DNA of 39,826 nt, from contig JAIEQM010000148.1 of the NCBI GenBank assembly GCA_019747705.1, positions 1 to 39,826 on the forward strand, given 5' to 3'. Under the pieces are notes generated by a model, which was not told where the DNA came from, made no database searches, and worked only from the letters and a program-made list of their open reading frames with translations. Shown here in pieces: positions 15,273-23,144 of this stretch (position 1 is the stretch's first letter; each line of letters starts with the position of its first letter). A program made the position numbers and the translations under genes. The stretch comes from Chitinophagaceae bacterium. GTDB taxonomy: Bacteria; Bacteroidota; Bacteroidia; Chitinophagales; Chitinophagaceae.

Positions 15273-16961
15273 ATGAAATCTATTAAAGATATAGACCTGT
15301 CTCCAAAACCCGGTAAAAAATACTGGAAAAACTGTCACCGTGAGTGGCGGGAAGAGTTTATTTATTTTTTATTGGTTGACCGGTTTCATGACAGCAATAA
15401 AAGGCATAGCGCAGATTTTGATGTAAGGCATTCAGGTTATGGTGAAGATACCCAATTGGTCAAACAATGCGGCGGTACTTTACGGGGCATCATTAGTAAT
15501 CTCACATACATAAAAAATCTGGGATGTACGGCCATTTGGTTAAGCCCCGTATTTAAAAACAATCCTGAGTCTTATCATGGGTATGCCATTGAAAATTACC
15601 TGGAGGTAGATGAACGCTTTGGAACGAAGGATGACCTTGAAGAATTGGTTGCGCAGGCGCATCAGCATGATATGCGGGTGTTTCTTGATATTGTCCTGCA
15701 TCATTCTGGTGATAACTGGAACTATCCGGATGGCAAACCATACTATTATCATGAAGGAGCCGAATTTGATTTTGGAGAATGGCGATACCCGGACAGGCCT
15801 GTTCCCATTGAGTTAAGAAACCCTGCACTGTATGGACGCAAGGGACAAATACAAGATTTTGATGCTTATCCAGAGACCAGGGAGGGCGATTTTTTTACCT
15901 TAAAGGCATTTAAGAATGACGAATCAAGAGAAGCTATTCATGTTCAAAAAATATTGACAGCCATACATTGTTACTGGATTAAAGAATTAGATATTGATGG
16001 TTTTCGGTTAGATGCAGTAAAACACATGGGAGAATTAGCTATCAGCCGCTTTTGTTCTTATATACGGGAGTATGCCTATTCCCTTGGCAAGAAAAATTTC
16101 TTTTTATTTGGCGAAATAGTTGGAGCTGATGCAGTAGCCAGTAAATATGTTGGCCCAAAAACACTCACTACTTATAATGACCAGAACCTTTACTACGGAT
16201 TAAACTCAGTACTCGATTTCCAGTTATACTTTGCACTGGAGGGTGTGATAAAGGGAAAAGATTCGCCGCATAAATTGATTGAACGCTATGAAGAATTGCA
16301 AAAAAATGCCTTAGACCGTGGTGAATATGGCGAATTCCTGGTAACATTTCTTGACAATCACGACCAGATTGGGGATGACTTCAAGCATCGTTTTGGCTAC
16401 AATGCCGAACCGCAGCAAATTATTGCCGGTGCTGCATTTCTTCTCTGCGCTTTAGGCACTCCCTGTATTTATTACGGAACAGAACAAGGACTTGATGGTT
16501 GTGGCAGGGGCGACCGCTATATCAGGGAATGTATGTTCAACCCAAATGATAAAACAACAAATATATTAAATCCCCATTCGGAAATATATAAAGCCATTGC
16601 TTCCATTGCACAGTTCAGAAATGAAAGCAACGTGTTAAAGTTTGGCAGGATGTTCATGCGGGAATCATCAAAAGATGGCGTTCATTTTCATTTACCTGAT
16701 TGTAATAAATGTATCCTCGCTTTTTCAAGAATATTGTTTGATCAGGAAGTGGTTTTTGTTTTTAATTCATCCCCCAGCGACGCAAGGGTAGAAAACATAT
16801 TAGTGGATTGCCAGTTAAACCGTGAAAAAAAGTGGATGAAACCAATTTACGGTTATAGTAACAATGTGGAAATAATGCATTCCGAGAACCCTGCAAACCC
16901 CATGTGTTATATAAAACTGTATTTAAAACCTATGCAATTAGTCATTCTTAAAAATTATTAA
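15273..16961 (+). CDS. GH13 alpha-amylase-family glycoside hydrolase
   Basis: A 562-residue TIM-barrel enzyme without signal peptide, so cytoplasmic. GH13 regions are intact: FLDIVLHHSG (region I), GFRLDAVKH with nucleophile Asp247 (II), FGEIVG with acid/base Glu281 (III) and FLDNHDQ with Asp364 (IV). The C-terminal ~120 residues form the usual beta domain. It could act on stored glycogen, maltodextrin, trehalose or sucrose; specificity is not visible. It starts 11 bp after the PRPP synthetase gene and is probably in the same operon, linking glucan breakdown with nucleotide and ribose phosphate recycling. Confidence 0.88.
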   Translation: MKSIKDIDLSPKPGKKYWKNCHREWREEFIYFLLVDRFHDSNKRHSADFDVRHSGYGEDTQLVKQCGGTLRGIISNLTYIKNLGCTAIWLSPVFKNNPESYHGYAIENYLEVDERFGTKDDLEELVAQAHQHDMRVFLDIVLHHSGDNWNYPDGKPYYYHEGAEFDFGEWRYPDRPVPIELRNPALYGRKGQIQDFDAYPETREGDFFTLKAFKNDESREAIHVQKILTAIHCYWIKELDIDGFRLDAVKHMGELAISRFCSYIREYAYSLGKKNFFLFGEIVGADAVASKYVGPKTLTTYNDQNLYYGLNSVLDFQLYFALEGVIKGKDSPHKLIERYEELQKNALDRGEYGEFLVTFLDNHDQIGDDFKHRFGYNAEPQQIIAGAAFLLCALGTPCIYYGTEQGLDGCGRGDRYIRECMFNPNDKTTNILNPHSEIYKAIASIAQFRNESNVLKFGRMFMRESSKDGVHFHLPDCNKCILAFSRILFDQEVVFVFNSSPSDARVENILVDCQLNREKKWMKPIYGYSNNVEIMHSENPANPMCYIKLYLKPMQLVILKNY

Positions 16962-16980
16962 AAAATAAAAAATAAACAAA

Positions 16981-17196
16981 ATGAAAACAGTACAACATTT
17001 ATTAGGAGTAGCGCTGATTGTCATTGCTGCTTCCTGCAATAACCAGTCATCTGATAGTAATAAGTCTAAAGAAATGGGCCATGAACAAATGAAAATGGAT
17101 ACTATGAAAATGGACAGCATGCAAATGAACAATATGAAGATGGATAGTACAATGCATAATAGCCATCAGCAAATGGATTCTATGCGGAAAAAATAA
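16981..17196 (+). CDS. small Met-rich lipoprotein
   Basis: A 71-residue protein: lipobox AASC (Cys19), then an almost entirely polar tail with about a dozen Met in MKMD, MQMN and MKMDST repeats plus His. Methionine-rich segments of this kind bind Cu(I)/Ag(I) in known copper proteins. It starts 19 bp after the amylase gene. Role as a periplasmic soft-metal buffer is inferred. Confidence 0.7.
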   Translation: MKTVQHLLGVALIVIAASCNNQSSDSNKSKEMGHEQMKMDTMKMDSMQMNNMKMDSTMHNSHQQMDSMRKK

Positions 17197-17300
17197 CCGG
17201 GTGTAAAAGGAACTACATCATCGCAGCCTATGCTCAATGGTGCGATAGTGTGGGGGTGACATTATAATTTAAATTCTCATAACCTCAAAACTTTAAGAAG

Positions 17301-17819
17301 ATGGGCTTATTGAATCATGAACCAGGTATGTTTTTTTGGGAAATCATAGCCTTTGCAATTTTTATGGTTATTCTGAAAAAAACAGCCTGGAAACCCCTGG
17401 TATCCTATTTACGGCAACGGAGAAAAACCATTTCAGATTCACTTCTTCATGTTGAAAAAGTAAAATGGGAAGTAAATGAATTAAAAAATCAGCATGAAAT
17501 TTTGAGAAAAAAAACATATGACGGGATATCCGCTCTGCGAAAGGACACAAAAGAATATACTACTAACCTGCTTCTGGAGGCGGGACAGCAAGCACAAATG
17601 GATTATGAATTTATAATGAAAGAGGCAAAATTCGATATTCAAAGATTAGAGCAGGAAGCAGTAATTGACATAAAAAATAAAATAGGCACTTTGGTTGTGG
17701 AAGTTTCAGAATCTGTATTACGCAAAGCATTATCTGAACCGGGTGAGCAGGAAAGGTATATTAACAGACTATTAGTAAAGACTAATCTGAACATGGCTAC
17801 TTACGATAATAAAAAATAA
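17301..17819 (+). CDS. orphan F-type ATP synthase b-subunit-like protein
   Basis: The 172-residue product begins with a single membrane helix (about 10-26) in the context GMFFWEIIAFAIFMVILKKTAWKP and continues as a long heptad-like charged helix to about 160. This matches AtpF (Fo subunit b) of Bacteroidota. No other F-type subunit is nearby; the closest ATPase is the V-type operon starting at 19909. Subunit b dimerises as the peripheral stalk. It might serve as an extra stator for the V-type enzyme, whose G/H-type stalk partner is not recognisable, or act as an unrelated membrane coiled-coil. A ~100-bp intergenic stretch precedes it. Confidence 0.75.
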   Translation: MGLLNHEPGMFFWEIIAFAIFMVILKKTAWKPLVSYLRQRRKTISDSLLHVEKVKWEVNELKNQHEILRKKTYDGISALRKDTKEYTTNLLLEAGQQAQMDYEFIMKEAKFDIQRLEQEAVIDIKNKIGTLVVEVSESVLRKALSEPGEQERYINRLLVKTNLNMATYDNKK

Positions 17820-17896
17820 TATATTTTTTTAGATGTCAGGCATACTAAAGCCTGATAAAATAATTACAAAGCAACTAAGTACAATTAGAAATTAAA

Positions 17897-18715
17897 ATGA
17901 GCATCACAATTAAAAGAGTATATACCTATTTTGCTGCAAACAGTGTTGTGGCGCTGCACATATTGATTGGGGTGAGTGTTTATTATTTACTTATCCACCC
18001 CATTACTATGGCAATATATTGGTTTGAGTTTAATAATAACAATCAAACAAATTTTACGCTGGCTGATATAATTGCCCAAAGATTCCTGCATGCATTTTCT
18101 CTGCATATGACAGGCATGTCGTTAATATTTCCTGTACCCGGGGCAATATCTGGAACTGCTTCAGGAATTTATTACAAGCGTATCCGGAATAAAAACAAAC
18201 TTCTGATAAAACAGGAGCAATTTATCAGTCGTGATATTGAACAAACAATTAAACTTGGTGAAAACGAATACACAGAATTCAAATCTTCAATCCGCTATGA
18301 CTATTCAAAAAAAGCTACTAATAAGGAATTAGAAATAGTAATCGTAAAATCTATTGCCGGGTTTATGAATGGCAATGGCGGGAAACTAATTATTGGTATA
18401 GCTGACAATGGCGAAGTTCCCGGATTAGCACATGATTATGCAACGCTTAGAAACAAAAACCGTGACGGATTTGAACGTAGAGTTTACGAAATAATAAGTT
18501 GCTTTCTTGGAGCAGAATTTTGTTCACTTGCCCACATTTATTTTCATACCAGGCAAGAAAAAGAATTTTGTGTTATAAACATCGGAAAGTCATCATCCCC
18601 TGCTTACGTAAATTCAGAAAAAAACACCATTTTCTATTTACGAACAGGTAATGCAACAATCCCGCTGTCCGTTAAAGAAACAGTGAACTATATCCAATTA
18701 AATAAAATCAAATAG
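17897..18715 (+). CDS. membrane protein with Schlafen/AlbA_2-type domain
   Basis: Residues 1-85 hold two to three hydrophobic helices. Residues ~115-265 carry an AlbA_2 (Schlafen AAA-associated) domain: GENEYTEFKSSIRYD, then IAGFMNGNGGKLIIGIADNGEV and YLRTGNATIPL. AlbA_2 domains in bacteria are usually soluble, N-terminal and fused to a winged helix or AAA protein; here the domain is membrane-anchored and C-terminal. Function in signalling or nucleic-acid binding at the membrane is possible but unproven. Confidence 0.7.
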   Translation: MSITIKRVYTYFAANSVVALHILIGVSVYYLLIHPITMAIYWFEFNNNNQTNFTLADIIAQRFLHAFSLHMTGMSLIFPVPGAISGTASGIYYKRIRNKNKLLIKQEQFISRDIEQTIKLGENEYTEFKSSIRYDYSKKATNKELEIVIVKSIAGFMNGNGGKLIIGIADNGEVPGLAHDYATLRNKNRDGFERRVYEIISCFLGAEFCSLAHIYFHTRQEKEFCVINIGKSSSPAYVNSEKNTIFYLRTGNATIPLSVKETVNYIQLNKIK

Positions 18716-18871
18716 AATGAAAAATGAATTATTAATTCCTCCTGTTTTTAGTTTACTGACTTTTATGACTTTGGTTAGGATAGCCAAACTCGGCACGGAA
18801 GACAATGTTCTGTATTCCAAATGAGAAAACAATGCGAAATAAATATTCAAATACAGGGATAACAACAAATT

Positions 18872-19324
18872 ATGAAACATAGAAAAACAACCATTTTCGA
18901 AAAGCTTTCACATTACGCAACAGTGTTTACAGGCACTACCAAAGCTTTCATTATTGCATGCCTTACTATTGTGATATGGTTACTCACAGGACCCCTTTTT
19001 CATTTTTCAGATACCTGGCAACTGGTAATAAACACAGGGACTACAATTATCACCTTTTTAATGGTGTTCCTTATTCTGCGCATGCAGAATAAAGATTCAC
19101 ATGCCTTGCATCTTAAATTAAACGGGTTGATTGCTTCGCTGAAAGGTCCAAGTAACAGATTAATTGATGTGGAGGATTTAAGTGAAAAAGAACTTGAAAT
19201 ATTGAGCAGTTATTTCCGCAGGTTAAGTATGATGGCAAAAAAAGAAATGGATTTATCGCAATCTTATTCAATTGAAGAAGCAGAAGAATTGCATGAGGAA
19301 AAATATGCTAAAGACATATATTGA
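18872..19324 (+). CDS. low-affinity iron permease family protein
   Basis: 150 residues with two membrane helices (about 24-40 and 52-70). The signature FSDTWQLVINTGTTIITFLMVFLILRMQNKDSHALHLKL is characteristic of the family named after yeast Fet4, in which TWQL and the QN-D-ALHLKL segment are conserved. Bacterial members are small and their transport activity is not well established. A cytoplasmic Glu-rich tail follows. It is separated by ~155 bp from the AlbA_2 gene and by ~190 bp from the ArsR gene. Confidence 0.82.
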   Translation: MKHRKTTIFEKLSHYATVFTGTTKAFIIACLTIVIWLLTGPLFHFSDTWQLVINTGTTIITFLMVFLILRMQNKDSHALHLKLNGLIASLKGPSNRLIDVEDLSEKELEILSSYFRRLSMMAKKEMDLSQSYSIEEAEELHEEKYAKDIY

Positions 19325-19401
19325 ATTACAGTAGCTGAAAGTTCCACCAAAATATAGAAAGATTTAACTGGTGTCCGTAAACATATTGGCTGAGAAAATA
19401 A

Positions 19402-19476
19402 TAGTTTTGGTTTTTATTAATGAATATAACTATATGTATATCTGTATGACTAAAATTCCCTGCTAAGGTAAGCAGG
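19402..19476 (+). promoter_or_regulatory. possible promoter and operator of the arsR-V-ATPase region
   Basis: TAGTTTTG (19402-19409) fits the Bacteroidota -7 element TAnnTTTG, though no well-spaced TTTG -33 element is clear. Downstream are a near-palindrome ATATAACTATATGTATAT and a perfect inverted repeat CCTGCT-N6-AGCAGG (19459-19476). The latter is the kind of site an ArsR dimer could bind, about 40 bp before the arsR start. Prediction by eye only. Confidence 0.35.
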
Positions 19477-19516
19477 ATCATAGTTTCTGTCTTTACGGTC
19501 ATATTTCTTTACCGAA

Positions 19517-19834
19517 ATGAAAAAAAACATGTTGAAGCAGAAAAATGTAAGTTTTAAAAAAGGAGAAATGATAAAAATAGCTGAAATATTAAAGGCAGTG
19601 GCACACCCTGACCGATTAGCGATATTGAACCTTTTATGTAAAAGTAGTGATAAAAGGCTCGGAGTGAAGATGATTTACGAGGAATTGAATATGCAACAGC
19701 CCATCGTGTCAAGACACCTGAATATATTGAAAAATGCAGGTGTGGTAAAGAGGTTACAGGAAGGCCAAAAATGTTTTTATTCATTGTGCTTTGAGAATCA
19801 GGCAGTCAAATCACTATCCGGGTGTTTTTGCTGA
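19517..19834 (+). CDS. ArsR/SmtB-family winged-helix regulator
   Basis: The 105-residue product contains KAVAHPDRLAILNLL and the recognition-helix segment QQPIVSRHLNILKNAGVVKR, followed by the wing EGQKCFYSL, all typical of ArsR. The classical ELCVCDL metal box is replaced (CKSSDKRLGV), but a C-terminal Cys pair (GCFC, Cys103 and Cys105) plus Cys86 and Cys91 give another possible metal or redox site. It lies 74 bp upstream of the V-ATPase operon in the same orientation and is the obvious candidate regulator for it. Confidence 0.88.
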   Translation: MKKNMLKQKNVSFKKGEMIKIAEILKAVAHPDRLAILNLLCKSSDKRLGVKMIYEELNMQQPIVSRHLNILKNAGVVKRLQEGQKCFYSLCFENQAVKSLSGCFC

Positions 19835-19908
19835 ACTGGGCCAGAGCTATTAATTAAACTGTTATAGTCGTGAGTAGATGAATGTATAATCATTAAAATA
19901 CAAAGCGA

Positions 19909-20550
19909 ATGAATGATTATCTAAATACCAATCTCAATTCCCTCATTGCAAAAGTGCATGATGAAGGGATTGAAAAAGCAAAGGAGGAGGCGCAGCAAAT
20001 TATTGCGGAAGCAAAGAAACAAGCTGATGAATTGCTGAAGGAAACAGAACAACGGATTGCAAAGATGGAGGCCTGGTCAGCAAGTGAATTGAACCGAATT
20101 CGTGAAAATTTAAACAGCGAACTGAAAGCAGTGGCGCAGCAAACGGTAAACACCATCAAAGATGAACTTGCCGGTGTAATAAGTAACAGGATTGTATCAC
20201 AGGGTATCAGTGATGCACTAAATGAAAAAGCATTTTTACAAAACATAATTTCAACCGTTCTGCAAAAGTGGCAACCTGCTGATGGAAATTTTGAATTGGA
20301 ATTACTTTTAAACAGCAACGATGAATCACAACTGCGTGATTTTTTTGAACAGCGGATAAAAAAAGAATTGGTAACGGAAGTGGAAATTGTAGTTGAAAAC
20401 AAAATTAAAAGCGGCTTTAAGATTGCTGTTAAAAACGAAAATTATTATGTAAGTTTTTCAGACGAAGACTTTGAACATTTTTTTAAAGGGTATCTGCGTA
20501 AAAGAACACTTGAGTGGATTTACGGAACAAAACAAAATAACCATGAGTAA
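19909..20550 (+). CDS. ntpE: V-type ATP synthase subunit E
   Basis: 213 residues: a long helical N-terminal half full of Glu, Lys and Ala (KAKEEAQQIIAEAKKQADELLKETEQ) and a compact C-terminal half. This is the layout of the peripheral stalk E subunit, which anchors the catalytic head as stator. It is the first gene of the operon, and its stop overlaps the DUF2764 gene by 8 bp. Confidence 0.88.
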   Translation: MNDYLNTNLNSLIAKVHDEGIEKAKEEAQQIIAEAKKQADELLKETEQRIAKMEAWSASELNRIRENLNSELKAVAQQTVNTIKDELAGVISNRIVSQGISDALNEKAFLQNIISTVLQKWQPADGNFELELLLNSNDESQLRDFFEQRIKKELVTEVEIVVENKIKSGFKIAVKNENYYVSFSDEDFEHFFKGYLRKRTLEWIYGTKQNNHE

Positions 20551-21367
20551 GCAACAGTATTTTTATTTAATCGCCGGTTTGCCAGACCTTACTTTAGCGG
20601 ACACACATTTACCGTTTACTGCAAAGACATTTCTTGATGACATGAAAAATAAAACAGTAACGAAAGATTTCGAACTGCTAAACTGGTTGTATTATGCAAG
20701 GGACAATCACAACCTGCTCAGCATTTTGTTTAATAAAAATCGCCTGCCACTGTTTGAAGGTCGTTACTCCTTGCAGGAATTAAAAAAAGGAATTGAGGGA
20801 AATTTTCCGGCGCCCGGTTACATGAGTGCTTTCATATCCATGTTCAAAGAAAATAAAAGCCGCTATACCGAAGCTGAGTGGGAGACCAAACTTACTGAAG
20901 CTTATTTCAAAGAAGCAATGAAAACCGGGAATAAGTTTTTAACCCAGTGGATGGAATTTGAATTGAACCTGAAAAACCTTCTGCTCCTGATGAGTAACCG
21001 TAAACAACCGCTTCCTTTTTCTGAAATTATTATGGACGCAAATGAAATAGCTGCACTGATGAAAGAAAACCCCGCTGCTGATTTCAGTACGCAGCCATCC
21101 ATTGATTTTATGGGCCAGGTTGTAAAAATTATTGAAATGGAAAATATAATTGAACGTGAAAAGAAAATTGATGCGCTGCGATGGAAGAAGCTCGAAGAAA
21201 TGACTTTCTTCAGCTATTTCACAGTAGAGGCAATTTTAAGTTTCATCATTAAACTAATGATAATTGAAAGAGGGGCAATGTTGAAAAAGGAAGAGGGGAA
21301 AGATTTTCTCCCATCCATGCTGAATGCATTTACAGAAAAAAATAAAATACCCGTAGCAGAAAATTGA
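20543..21367 (+). CDS. DUF2764 protein of the V-type ATPase operon (possible subunit C equivalent)
   Basis: 274 soluble residues opening QQYFYLIAGLPDL, which is the family signature of DUF2764. Family members occur in Bacteroidota V-ATPase operons between E and A. It is helical, about the size of subunit C/AC39, and no other candidate for C is present, so it may fill that role as the coupler between the central stalk and the membrane ring (inferred). The start at 20543 is chosen because it gives the family N-terminus; an extension 72 bp upstream lies wholly inside the E gene. Confidence 0.82.
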   Translation: MSKQQYFYLIAGLPDLTLADTHLPFTAKTFLDDMKNKTVTKDFELLNWLYYARDNHNLLSILFNKNRLPLFEGRYSLQELKKGIEGNFPAPGYMSAFISMFKENKSRYTEAEWETKLTEAYFKEAMKTGNKFLTQWMEFELNLKNLLLLMSNRKQPLPFSEIIMDANEIAALMKENPAADFSTQPSIDFMGQVVKIIEMENIIEREKKIDALRWKKLEEMTFFSYFTVEAILSFIIKLMIIERGAMLKKEEGKDFLPSMLNAFTEKNKIPVAEN

Positions 21368-21371
21368 AATA

Positions 21372-23144
21372 ATGAGAACAGGTAAAGTAAAAGCAATTGT
21401 TTCAAACCTCGTAATCGTAACAGCAGATGGCGCCGTGGCGCAGAATGAAATTTGCCACATTCTTCTTGGAGAAATTTTTCTCAAAGCAGAAGTTATAAAA
21501 ACTGCTGGCGATGATGCGTATGTGCAGGTATTTGAAAGTACAAGAGGATTGAAAGTGGGCGATGAAGTGATTTTCCAGGGACATTTACTTGAAGTTAGTC
21601 TTGGACCGGGCATCCTCACCAAAAAATATGATGGTCTGCAAAACGACCTTGATAAGATTGAAAGCATTTTTCTCAGCCGTGGCACTTACACCGATGCATT
21701 AGATATGAATAGTGAATGGGATTTTATTCCGCTCGTAAAAAACGGTGATATGGTTGTTGCAGCAAGCTGGCTTGGTGAGGTAAAAGAAAAAAATATACCA
21801 CATAAAATAATGGCGCCATTTATACTTGACGGAGAATTTAGCGTAAAGAAAATTGCAGATGCAGGAAGGTATAAATTGACAGATACAATCGCCACACTCG
21901 AAGATAAACAAGGCAATGAAACAGCAATAACGATGGTGCAGAAGTGGCCCGTGATAAAGACATTGAAAGGATATAAAGAAAAAATAAGGCCATATAAATT
22001 ATTGGAAACAGGAATACGGATTATTGATATGATGAACCCGATGGCTGAAGGTGGAACGGGATTTATTCCCGGTCCCTTTGGTAGTGGAAAAACTGTACTG
22101 CAACATGCCATTGCACGTCAGGCAAAAGTAGATGTGGTAGTTGTGGTTGCCTGCGGTGAACGTGCTAACGAGATTGTAGAAATCTTCACGGAGTTTCCGC
22201 AGCTTGACGACCCTCAGACAGGCGGTAAACTCATAGACAGGACTGTTATCATCGCCAATACTTCCAACATGCCTGTTGCATCACGTCAGGCATCTGTTTA
22301 TACGGGGATGACGATAGCGGAATATTACCGTGCGATGGGATTAAAAGTTTTAGTGCTTGCTGACAGTACTTCCCGGTGGGCACAGGCTTTAAGGGAAATA
22401 TCAAATCGAATGGAAGAACTCCCGGGGCCAGATGCCTACCCAATGGATCTGCCTGCGGTTGTTTCCGGTTTTTATGCACGGGCCGGCCAGGTAAAATTAG
22501 TAAACGGGAAAGATGGCAGTATTACATTTATCGGCACAGTGTCGCCGGCAGGCGGAAATTTAAAAGAGCCGGTAACAGAAGCTACAAAAAAAGCTGCACA
22601 CAGTTTTTATGCATTGTCACAGCGCCGTGCAGACAGCAAACGCTATCCTGCTATTGATGCAATTGAAAGCTATTCCAAGTTTCTCGACTATCCTGAACTT
22701 GTCAGCTATATGCACCAGACCATTGCACAAAACTGGAAAACGGAAGTAGTAAAAATGAAAGACCGTTTATTCAAAGGCCATGAAGCAATGGAACAGATAA
22801 GCATCCTTGGGGATGATAATGTTCCGGTTGATTACCATGAAACATTCTGGAAATCTGAGTTGATAGATTTTGTCATTCTTCAGCAGGATGCTTTTGATAG
22901 CGTGGATGGGTTTACATCATTAGAGCGTCTGAAATACATGCAGCAAAAAATTTCTGAAATCTGCGAAGCATCTTTTCACTTCTCTGCTTATGAAGAAGTG
23001 GGTGTTTATTTCAGGTCTATTATTAATGCATGGAAACAAATCAACTATTCAGCATTTCAATCAGAAGAATTTAAAAACTTCAACAGGCAATTGGATGAAA
23101 TTGTAAATGAAAGAAAACAAACAAATGGAAACGTTACCGTTTAA
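21372..23144 (+). CDS. ntpA: V-type ATP synthase catalytic subunit A
   Basis: 590 residues, the normal length. The P-loop GPFGSGKT lies near residues 234-241, followed by CGERANEIVE, the Walker B region KVLVLADSTSRWAQALRE and PGPDAYPMDLPAVVSGFYARAG, all conserved in A subunits. The ~90-residue non-homologous insert before the P-loop is present (about 115-200). It hydrolyses or synthesises ATP in the peripheral head. It starts 4 bp after the DUF2764 gene. Confidence 0.97.
   Translation: MRTGKVKAIVSNLVIVTADGAVAQNEICHILLGEIFLKAEVIKTAGDDAYVQVFESTRGLKVGDEVIFQGHLLEVSLGPGILTKKYDGLQNDLDKIESIFLSRGTYTDALDMNSEWDFIPLVKNGDMVVAASWLGEVKEKNIPHKIMAPFILDGEFSVKKIADAGRYKLTDTIATLEDKQGNETAITMVQKWPVIKTLKGYKEKIRPYKLLETGIRIIDMMNPMAEGGTGFIPGPFGSGKTVLQHAIARQAKVDVVVVVACGERANEIVEIFTEFPQLDDPQTGGKLIDRTVIIANTSNMPVASRQASVYTGMTIAEYYRAMGLKVLVLADSTSRWAQALREISNRMEELPGPDAYPMDLPAVVSGFYARAGQVKLVNGKDGSITFIGTVSPAGGNLKEPVTEATKKAAHSFYALSQRRADSKRYPAIDAIESYSKFLDYPELVSYMHQTIAQNWKTEVVKMKDRLFKGHEAMEQISILGDDNVPVDYHETFWKSELIDFVILQQDAFDSVDGFTSLERLKYMQQKISEICEASFHFSAYEEVGVYFRSIINAWKQINYSAFQSEEFKNFNRQLDEIVNERKQTNGNVTV

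Noticed and set aside
17220..17246. Inverted repeat ATCGCA / TGCGAT as a terminator
   Set aside because: Six-base arms with a 15-base loop and no T-run after it; could occur by chance.
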